From assembly GCF_014203665.1 (NCBI RefSeq), contig NZ_JACHJN010000012.1:207988-271987 (forward strand): a DNA stretch of 64,000 nt. The letters run 5' to 3'. Positions 16,984 to 23,561 of the stretch are shown here, one piece after another. The position numbers and the translations under genes are program-made. How positions within the stretch are numbered: the stretch's first letter is position 1; each line of letters opens with the position of its first letter. The notes beneath the pieces were generated by a model that was not told the DNA's origin, did no database searches, and saw nothing but the letters and a program-made list of their open reading frames with translations. Origin of the DNA: Saccharothrix tamanrassetensis (lineage in GTDB: Bacteria > Actinomycetota > Actinomycetes > Mycobacteriales > Pseudonocardiaceae).

Positions 16984-17409
16984 ATGTCTTCCGCCGACTG
17001 GGCGCCGACGCCGATCCCGCGCACGTCCACCGGATTCCGGAGAATTTCGGTTGATGACGTCGCCGCGTTCGCCGATCTCACCGGTGATCGGAACCCGGTG
17101 CACGCCGGGTCGCACGGGGTGGTGCACGGTCTGCTGGGGATGGGTGTCGGCGTCGGTCTGCTGGTGGCGGCCGGAATGCTCACCGAGGACGAAGTCGCAC
17201 TCCTCGCGGTCGAAGAATGGCGTTTCCACAAGCCCCTCCTCGTCGGTGAAGAGGTGCGGGCACGCATGGAGGTGCTCGACAGCCGACCGGGTCGGACCCG
17301 GCCCGGAACCGCTCTGGTCAGGCGGCGCGTCGAATTGTGCGACCGTGCCGGCGAAGTGGTCCAGTCCGGGCAGTTGGTCTTCTTCGCACGCCGTTCCACC
17401 GGGAGGTGA
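16984..17409 (+). CDS. MaoC-like hotdog dehydratase/hydratase
   Basis: A 141-residue single-hotdog protein. FADLTGDRNPVHAG near residues 35-48 is the (R)-hydratase/MaoC motif, with the Asp-Asn-His set that adds or removes water at an enoyl thioester. A VHGLLGMG stretch follows. Length suits a single MaoC domain. The ATG at 16984 has a GGGAATGGG stretch upstream. It is divergent from the LuxR-type gene and followed by a broken oxidoreductase gene on the other strand. Because the neighbouring PKS-like protein has a dehydratase domain without its histidine, this enzyme could replace that activity in trans. That link is inference. Confidence 0.8.
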   Translation: MSSADWAPTPIPRTSTGFRRISVDDVAAFADLTGDRNPVHAGSHGVVHGLLGMGVGVGLLVAAGMLTEDEVALLAVEEWRFHKPLLVGEEVRARMEVLDSRPGRTRPGTALVRRRVELCDRAGEVVQSGQLVFFARRSTGR

Positions 17410-17429
17410 GGAAGTGGCCCGGCCGGCGT

Positions 17430-17814
17430 GCCGCGCGCCCTCCGCCCGTCATCGCCGCTTCCCAGACGACCTGCAGCGGGGCAGCGATGACCGGACCGGT
17501 GACGACGGCCCGCGCCGGCGTCGGACAGGAAGCGCCTGGCCGCGGTGAAGCGGGCGTGGGCCAGCACGTCGTCGGGACGGGGGAGGGGCGCCACCGCGTT
17601 CCGGCACCAGCGTGCGCACTCCGACCTGCGCGAGCCGGAGGGCGGCGACGGAGCCACCGAAGCCGCTGCCCACGACGACGGCGCGGTAGGTCTCCTCACG
17701 GGCGGGGACGGTCGGTCCCCCGGTGGTGTAGGCGTGCGACGGTCGGGTGGGCGTCGCGGCCAGGTCGGTCTCATCGGGGCCGCCACGTCGCGACCTGCCC
17801 CCGACGTCACTCAT
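17430..17814 (-). pseudogene. Broken FAD/GMC-type oxidoreductase gene (N-terminal remnant)
   Basis: From an ATG at 17814 with an AGAGGAG ribosome site, the frame encodes a nucleotide-binding motif (VVVGSGFGGSVAALRLAQVG, then TLVPERG). This is typical of GMC or cholesterol-oxidase-like flavoproteins. After PERG the frame becomes arginine-rich nonsense and stops at 17449. In a neighbouring frame a continuation reads APLPRPDDVLAHARF, so a frameshift lies near 17600. The rest of the roughly 500-residue family protein is missing because the MaoC-like gene ends at 17409. The start signals look intact, so decay seems recent. Confidence 0.65.
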
Positions 17815-17879
17815 GCATGCTCCTCTCGCCGCGGGCAGCACCTCGACCATCTGTGATGGCCGAACCCACGGCAATGGCC

Positions 17880-18020
17880 CGCACGGGCCGAACCGGAAAG
17901 CCCGGTACGCACGGGCTGAACCGGAGGAACCGGCTCGCACGGCGGAGATCCTTCGTGCCGTCCCGGCCGGCTTCGCTCGGACACCGCCCGAACGGCTTCG
18001 CTTGCGCACCGCCCGAACGG
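17880..18020. repeat. Two short tandem repeats in the gap before the LuxR-like gene
   Basis: Two copies of a 28-base unit (CGCACGGGCYGAACCGGA at its start) lie at 17880-17907 and 17908-17935, with the beginning of a third at 17936. Two copies of a 25-base unit (starting CTTCGCT, ending CCGCCCGAACGG) lie at 17971-17995 and 17996-18020. The 430-base stretch from 17815 to 18244 has no convincing gene. It holds these repeats and, near 18210-18230, an AT-richer patch likely to be the promoter of the gene at 18245. Confidence 0.7.
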
Positions 18021-18244
18021 TTCCACGTCCCGCCACCGGGCCGGCGAATGCCGTGCGACGAGTGGCGGACGAAGTCGCCACGAAACCGCGCGGTGGCGTC
18101 GTGCACCGGTGTGAACAACCGCCGGTGGTGATCGGCACGGTTGTCACCGGCGGTTGTCCCGCCCACCGGAAAGCAGCCTGAATGGCCGATATTGTCGTCG
18201 GCGGACGATCCCTAAATTAGTTTCTAGTCAGTGAGGACTCGTAA

Positions 18245-18628
18245 GTGGTGGTGAGCAGGCGGGAGTTGCCCTTGTACCACGAAGCTGCTCGAGGCGACGC
18301 GAGCGGAGCGTCGACGATCGACGAGTTGATCCGCCTGGCCCGCGCCCAACAGGGTATCGCGCGGGAAATGCTCGACCGCATGGAGGCGATCAACCCGCGG
18401 AACGGCGCGGAGCCGTCCCCGGAAGGCGAAGCGCCGGTCGAGTGGAATCTGACGGACCGGGAAGAGCACGTCACCCGACTGCTGGTCGAGGGGCTGTCGA
18501 ACAGGCAGATCGCGCGGTCCCTTGGAATCTCCGAACACACTGTTAAAAACCACTTGCACGCGGTTTTCTACAAGCTCGCGGTCAACGATCGCACGCAGGC
18601 GGTCATCAAGTTGATGCGCGGGGCGTGA
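18245..18628 (+). CDS. Small LuxR-type HTH regulator
   Basis: A 127-residue protein. The N-terminal 60 residues are a helical segment (TIDELIRLARAQQGIAREML) of unknown role. The C-terminal 65 are a GerE/LuxR HTH (LTDREEHVTRLL, SNRQIARSLGISEHTVKNHL). There is no receiver domain. GTG at 18245 follows GAGG at a spacing of about nine; a second GTG is three bases on. An AT-rich stretch (CTAAATTAGTTTCTAG) just upstream stands out against the high-GC surroundings. It is convergent with the leftward dehydrogenase operon and could regulate that operon or the decayed flavoprotein gene. Confidence 0.82.
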   Translation: MVVSRRELPLYHEAARGDASGASTIDELIRLARAQQGIAREMLDRMEAINPRNGAEPSPEGEAPVEWNLTDREEHVTRLLVEGLSNRQIARSLGISEHTVKNHLHAVFYKLAVNDRTQAVIKLMRGA

Positions 18629-18920
18629 CCCCGGTGGCGCGCACCGCCGCCCTCCCGACCCGCTTCGCGAACCACTGCCTTACAAACCAGTCCGTACAGC
18701 CTCCTCCACCGGTGCGGTCCGAGCCGCGGTGCCGCTCGTACCGCCTGCCGGGTGGACGGATGTCGTCCACCCCGCCGGCTGCTGCCGACCGGAGTCCTGA
18801 CAGCCGCTGTCCCGAGTTTTCCGGCCCTTGGCCCGACTGCCAATGGACTCATCGCACTGGCCCGCTGGTGCCACAGGTGGAAACCGCGTGGGCCGTCGAC
18901 CCCGGGAAGGTGGGAGCGGG

Positions 18921-19886
18921 TCAGCCGGTGAGGATCACCTTGCCGTGACGGCCTGGTCGGTGGACGTGGTCGAGTGCGGCGGCGACGTCGTCCAGGTCGT
19001 AGGTGGCCGCGACGGGCGCCGCGAAGCCGGGTGCGCTCAGCAGGTCGATGGCGCGTTCCGCCAGTTCGGCACGGACTTCGGGGGACTGGCGGGAAAGGTG
19101 GTAGGGGAGCCAGAAGCCGCGGATGGTCAGGTCGGAGAACACCAGGGCGTGGGGCGTGACGCCGATCGTCCCGCCGTCGAGCATGCCGAGCACGACCGCC
19201 TGTCCGCCGCTGCGGAGGCAGCGCAGGGCCGTGCTGCCCGGTTCCCCGCCGACGGCGTCGAGCACGGCGTGCACGCCTTCTCCGCCGGTCACTTCGCGCA
19301 CGCGACCGACCACGTCGTCGGTGGCGGCGTTGACCACGGCGGACGCTCCGGCGCGGGTGAGGTCGTCGTGACGGTCGTCGCGGACGACGCAGACGCACCG
19401 GACGTCGTCGCGGCGCACCAGGTGGAGGACCATCCGGGACAGCGCGGAGCCTGCCGCGGTGATCAGCAGCCAGTCGCCGGCGCGCAACGCGAGTCGGCGG
19501 GTCAGCAGGAGCGCGGTGAGGGGGTTGACGGTGAGCTGGCAGGCCACGTGGTCCGGCAGCCGGTCGGGTACCGGGATGAGATCCGCTTCCGGCACCACCA
19601 CGTACTCCTGCCAGGTTCCCTGCGCGGACACGGCCACGCGTTGCCCTACGGCGGGGCTTCCGGTCGTGGTCTCCTCGACGGTGCCGACGCCTTCGAAGCC
19701 CGGCACGGCGGGCAGGGCGGGCCGGCGGCCGTAACGTCCCTCGACGTACAGCTCGTCGGACGGGTTGACCGGGCGCGCCCGGACTCTCACCAGGACCTCT
19801 CCGGCGCCGGGCCGGGGGCGGGGCCGCCCGGTCAGGGCGACGACGCGGGACGCGGGCCCGTGGCGGGAGAAGACGACGCTGCGCAC
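18921..19886 (-). CDS. Zinc-independent medium-chain dehydrogenase/quinone-oxidoreductase-like
   Basis: A 321-residue MDR protein, most like NADPH:quinone oxidoreductases or enoyl reductases. The N-terminal GroES-like domain (PRPRPGAGEVLVRVRARPVNPSDE, PAVPGFEGVGTVEE) lacks the Cys-His zinc ligands of alcohol dehydrogenases. The NADP-binding strand reads LLITAAGSALSRMVLHLVR, and the AVLDAVGG motif follows. It is the last gene of a four-gene leftward operon, starting three bases after the HisF-like gene ends. It probably reduces a C=C or carbonyl in the product of the upstream enzymes. Confidence 0.85.
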   Translation of the reverse strand: MRSVVFSRHGPASRVVALTGRPRPRPGAGEVLVRVRARPVNPSDELYVEGRYGRRPALPAVPGFEGVGTVEETTTGSPAVGQRVAVSAQGTWQEYVVVPEADLIPVPDRLPDHVACQLTVNPLTALLLTRRLALRAGDWLLITAAGSALSRMVLHLVRRDDVRCVCVVRDDRHDDLTRAGASAVVNAATDDVVGRVREVTGGEGVHAVLDAVGGEPGSTALRCLRSGGQAVVLGMLDGGTIGVTPHALVFSDLTIRGFWLPYHLSRQSPEVRAELAERAIDLLSAPGFAAPVAATYDLDDVAAALDHVHRPGRHGKVILTG

Positions 19887-19889
19887 GGG

Positions 19890-20672
19890 TCACCGCCCGC
19901 CGGGCAACGGGCTGCGGCGGACGTCCTGGAGCGAGACCCTGCCGGAGTGCAGCATCCTGTTGGCCAGCACGTAGGAAGCGCCGCCCGCCGTGATGCCCAG
20001 GTGCAGGTCCTCGATGCTCCGGCTGCCGCCGGAGGCGACCACGGGCAGCCCGGTGGCGTCGACCAGGGCGCGGGTGAGCGCGTGGTCGAAGCCGAGCCCG
20101 GTGCCCTCGCGGTCGGCGCAGTTGGCGATCACCATCCCGCAGCCGAGTTCGGCGAGCGTCCGCCCGAACGGGACGACGTCGATCCCGGTGGCCTCCTCGC
20201 CGCCGTCCACGTAGACCGTCCAGCCGTCGTGCCCGCCGTGCCCGTCGTGCCGGACCCTGGCGTTGACCGTGCCCACCACCCGGTCGCATCCGAAGCGCGC
20301 GGTGGCGGCCGAGACGGTGTCCGGGTCGGTGACCACGCTCGTGCTGACCGACACCGCCGCGGCGCCGGCCTCCAGCAGCGTCCCGCAGGCTTCGACCGAG
20401 GGGATGCGGCCGTGGTGCAGCGACACCACGGCTTCGACGGACGGGGCCACGCCGGCGATGATCCGCACCGCTTCGTCGACCCGCTCCCAGGTGTCCATGA
20501 AGTCGAGCAGGACCCGTCGCACGCCCGCTTCGGCGTAGCGCCTGACCAGCTCGACCGGGTTCCACGGGTCCTGTACGCCGGAGATGCCGGTGGCCTCCGT
20601 GGAACGCCCGACCGACACGTCGACGCACGGGATGAGCACGTCGATGAGCGTCGGGGAGTCGGTGCCGGACAT
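19890..20672 (-). CDS. HisF-like (beta/alpha)8 protein with altered active site
   Basis: A 260-residue TIM-barrel protein clearly related to HisF, the cyclase of imidazole glycerol phosphate synthase. It keeps LIPCVDV with Asp18 (the HisF general base), an ANCADREGTGLGFD stretch and the second phosphate motif VVASGGSRSIED. Three hallmarks are changed. The second catalytic Asp (in VAIDA of HisF) is Asn137 in GTVNAR. The first phosphate motif VGGGI is LHHGRI. The flexible-loop lysine after the first strand is gone (VGRSTEATG). No other histidine gene and no HisH amidotransferase is nearby. It sits 18 bases after the flavoprotein gene and three before the dehydrogenase. The fold is certain, the reaction unknown. 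Confidence 0.88.
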   Translation of the reverse strand: MSGTDSPTLIDVLIPCVDVSVGRSTEATGISGVQDPWNPVELVRRYAEAGVRRVLLDFMDTWERVDEAVRIIAGVAPSVEAVVSLHHGRIPSVEACGTLLEAGAAAVSVSTSVVTDPDTVSAATARFGCDRVVGTVNARVRHDGHGGHDGWTVYVDGGEEATGIDVVPFGRTLAELGCGMVIANCADREGTGLGFDHALTRALVDATGLPVVASGGSRSIEDLHLGITAGGASYVLANRMLHSGRVSLQDVRRSPLPGGR

Positions 20673-20690
20673 GAGGTCCTCCCTAGTGGG

Positions 20691-21929
20691 TCAGGGTGTG
20701 GGCAGTAGCCGCAGACGGGTGCTGTCCGGTGCGATCCGGCGGGCCACGTCGACTCCCGAGGCGATCGCGCTCTCCTGGTCACCCGGTCCGGTGGTGTAGT
20801 GGCCGGCGAAGTGCAGGCCGTCGTGTCCTTGCAGCGCTGCCAGCGCCTGTCTCGCGCCGATCGCGTCGGTCGTGGGTGACAGGGCCTGGAAGGTGCTCGT
20901 CGCCAGGACCCGGCGCGGAGGTGCGGAGCGGTGGGTGATCTGGCTCTTGAACACGTCGACGCCGTAGGAGGGTCCGTACCAGTAGCTGGCCTCCGCCCAG
21001 CCGTCGTGGCTGACCAGGTTCTGGGTGGACCACAGGGAGCGGTCGTGCGGCACGTAGGCGGGGTCCAGGTGCAGGGCGTAGCGCAGCGGCCGGTAGGTGA
21101 ACCGGCGCAACACGTGCAGCGGCGTGCCGGGGCCGGTCATCGACGGGGGCAGCAGGCGCAGCGCGGTCGGCGCCGGTACGGCCAGCACCAGCTGCTCCAC
21201 CGCACAGCGGCGGCCGGTGGTGTCGATGAGCAGGTACCCGTCGTCGGTGCGTTCGACGCGGTCGACCTCCGCCCCGGTGCGGATCTCGGCGGTCGTGAGC
21301 TGCGCGGCCAGCGCCCAGGCGAGGCTTTCCATGCCGCTGCGCAGAATGCGCGCCCGCGGCACCGTGTCGTCCGCGACACCCAGCAGATCGGTCAGGACGA
21401 CACGCGCCGACAGCGCGGGCACGTCCGCCACCGGGCACCCGAACAGACTGGCGGGCAGGGCGTACAGGACGTGGTCCCGCACCTCCGGAGGCAGGGAGAA
21501 GGGCTCCACCACCGCACCGAACGGGACGTGCCAGTCCGGTGGTTCCCCCACGCCTTCGAGGAATGACCGCACCGTTTCCCACGCCGGCCCGCGGCCCACG
21601 TGAACGGGTCGGTCGGGGTGGTTGCCCACCAGCAGCGGGAAGGCGTGCCCCGCTGCGGAGAACGTGTGGGAGGACGGGACGTCGGCCAGGTGCCGCTCAT
21701 CGAGGCCGACGGCGGTCAGCAGGGCGGTGTGCAGCGAGGACTCGTCCGCCGCGACTTCCTGGGTGCCCAGGTCGAACACCCCGGCCACGCCGTCGACGCA
21801 CCCCGTCGCGGACCGCGCGTTCCCCCCGACCCGGGAACGGGCCTCCAGCACGGTCGCGGTGCACGTCCGGTCGAGCAGCCAGGCGGTGACCAGGCCGGCG
21901 ATCCCGGCCCCGACGATGCCGACGCGCAT
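20691..21929 (-). CDS. FAD-dependent amine-oxidase/desaturase-like protein
   Basis: A 412-residue flavoprotein. An N-terminal Rossmann dinucleotide fold reads VGIVGAGIAGLVTAWLL with a following acidic residue (VLEARSRVGGNARS), as in the amine oxidase/protoporphyrinogen oxidase group. The C-terminal HFAGHYTTGPGDQESAIASGVDVARRI is the FAD-closing motif. The middle resembles the COG2907 type of predicted flavoproteins. Such enzymes oxidise amines or desaturate carbon frames. It is preceded at 24 bases by the TenA-like gene and followed by the HisF-like gene, in one operon. The substrate is unknown. Confidence 0.85.
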   Translation of the reverse strand: MRVGIVGAGIAGLVTAWLLDRTCTATVLEARSRVGGNARSATGCVDGVAGVFDLGTQEVAADESSLHTALLTAVGLDERHLADVPSSHTFSAAGHAFPLLVGNHPDRPVHVGRGPAWETVRSFLEGVGEPPDWHVPFGAVVEPFSLPPEVRDHVLYALPASLFGCPVADVPALSARVVLTDLLGVADDTVPRARILRSGMESLAWALAAQLTTAEIRTGAEVDRVERTDDGYLLIDTTGRRCAVEQLVLAVPAPTALRLLPPSMTGPGTPLHVLRRFTYRPLRYALHLDPAYVPHDRSLWSTQNLVSHDGWAEASYWYGPSYGVDVFKSQITHRSAPPRRVLATSTFQALSPTTDAIGARQALAALQGHDGLHFAGHYTTGPGDQESAIASGVDVARRIAPDSTRLRLLPTP

Positions 21930-21953
21930 GGTGATCCCCTCCCGTCCACGTGG

Positions 21954-22616
21954 TCAGGACCAGGATTCGGCGGCAGCGCGCCAGAATTGTCCGATGTTGG
22001 CCTCCAGCAGGCGGGCCGAGAAAACGGCCTCGTCCGGGTCGTCGCCGCGGCGGAGACCGTCGTCGACCACCTCCGACGCCAGGGCGAGCAGCTCCTCCGA
22101 CGCCGTCCCCTCGTAGTAGTCGAAGAACTCGTCCGGCGCGGCGAGCGCCGACTTCCGCACCCCGGTGGCGATCGCGAGGCAGTCCGGGAAGTAGACGGTC
22201 ATGTCGGTGTGCAGGGCCAGGGCGAGCGACGCCTGGCGGCCGGTCACCGCGATCCACGACAAGCAGCCGCTGAACGCGTAGATCGTCGGGTCGGGCTCCC
22301 TGCGCCGCAGGTCGGCGTCCCCGAGCCCGAGTGCACGGGCACACGCGACGAGCTTGGGCGTCGCGTTCGCGACCAGCTCGGTGATCTGCGTGAAGAACGG
22401 CGTCGCCGGTGAGTGCGGGTACTTCGCCAGCCCCACGCCGTAGGCCACCAGCTCCGCTTGGTGGGCCTGCAGTTCGGTCAGGACCATCCCGCGCAGGTCG
22501 CCCTCGGTGACGGTGCCGTCGTTCACCTTGTCCAGAACGGCGTTGCCGACCGGTTGTTCCGCGCGCAGCGTGCCGAGCCGTCCCACGAGATCGGTTGCCT
22601 GGCTCTGTGGTGTCAT
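21954..22616 (-). CDS. TenA/PqqC-like helical (heme-oxygenase fold) protein
   Basis: A 220-residue all-helical protein of the TenA/THI-4/PqqC superfamily. Visible markers are a helix with TELQAHQAEL (about 47-56), the VYFPDCLAIA segment with Cys145 where TenA has its active-site cysteine, and FFDYYEGTASEELL. A C-terminal FW (211-212) is also present. TenA's Glu just before FW is absent, so a plain thiaminase II is unlikely. Members can be diiron oxygenases, PqqC-like oxidases or hydrolases. ATG at 22616 has a GAGGAGG ribosome site. It is the first gene of the leftward four-gene operon. Confidence 0.78.
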   Translation of the reverse strand: MTPQSQATDLVGRLGTLRAEQPVGNAVLDKVNDGTVTEGDLRGMVLTELQAHQAELVAYGVGLAKYPHSPATPFFTQITELVANATPKLVACARALGLGDADLRRREPDPTIYAFSGCLSWIAVTGRQASLALALHTDMTVYFPDCLAIATGVRKSALAAPDEFFDYYEGTASEELLALASEVVDDGLRRGDDPDEAVFSARLLEANIGQFWRAAAESWS

Positions 22617-23561
22617 GGTGCCTCCTCGGCCGGTGGTGTGTTTCTCCGTTGCCGCGGGGTCGCGGGGCCGCCATGGATTCGCGCGAGCCTGCTCGACGAA
22701 CAACCCGTGTACGGGAGCGTTCCGAGGATGTTCCGTGGCCGCTTTGTTCCGGCCCCCGGACCTGCTCCGGGTGTACACGCCGCTGCGATTTCTCACGTGT
22801 CCGCGCGGTGGGACTCCTCATGGCGACAAAGCCACGGCTGGACCGCGCGTTGAACGAAGCTTGGCGATGGATGGCGATGGGAGAAGATTCATGATGAATT
22901 TATTGCCGTTCGTCGCCGGAGACAAGCGGCCGTCCGGGTAGCCGTGCCACATCCTGCGCCTTTCGTCCCACGACTGCATTTCACTGGCCGACCCGTACGG
23001 CCAGCGCCCGTTCAGGGAGCTTTCTTCCGCGGACCTTGTTCCGCCGAAGGCAGCGGAGTAATCACGCGCGCAAGTGCCGATCACGGCGACGACCTTGTTC
23101 GAGCTGTGGTATCGCGCGCCGGGCGCCCGGGTGCTTGCCGACGAGGGACGATTCTCCGGACCGCCGGCGACGAGCGCCGTGTCGTCCCGCGAACCCGGTC
23201 CGACCCGGCCACCAAAGCCGTCCCAAAGAGGTGCCGGAGCGCCGTGGTCCACGCTGACCGGTGTTCAGGTGCGGGTGTCGCGCCATCGGCGGGGCACCTC
23301 GGCGGCAGGGGAGTCATGAGAACCTCGAAGTCGTTCCACAGGACGCGGCCGCCACGTCGTCGGGACCGGTCGAGGAACTCACCGGGTGGAGGTCTGTCGG
23401 CCGGGCGCTCGACGACCCGTTCGGCAGCCACCGGCAGTGCCGCTGACGTGATCCGTGCCCTCGCCGTCGTCTCGTACGCGCACGGCGCGGCGGCGAGGCA
23501 CGGCTCACGCCCTGTACCGGCCGCCTGCGGGCCGACTCGCGGCAGAGGAGCGTGCGCGGCC
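22617..23561. other. 945-base gap between SARP gene and TenA-like operon
   Basis: No frame here shows convincing coding character. The part around 22840-23100 is AT-richer than the flanks and probably holds the promoter of the leftward TenA-like operon. It contains a palindrome ATTCAT-G-ATGAAT (22887-22899) and, just beside it, a tandem TGGCGATGG repeat with 10-base period (22862-22880). Because SARP proteins bind short direct repeats, these are candidates for the target of the SARP regulator encoded upstream. The spacing does not exactly match the usual 11-base period. Confidence 0.4.

Noticed and set aside
19890..20672. Housekeeping hisF
   Set aside because: Key Asp is Asn, the phosphate loop is changed, the loop lysine is missing, and no other his gene is nearby.
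21954..22616. Thiaminase II
   Set aside because: The Cys position fits but the Glu before the C-terminal FW motif is missing, and no thiamin gene is in the operon.
22818..23252. A 144-codon minus-strand frame upstream of the TenA-like operon
   Set aside because: No ribosome site, no recognisable motif, mixed codon usage; the region looks like promoter DNA.
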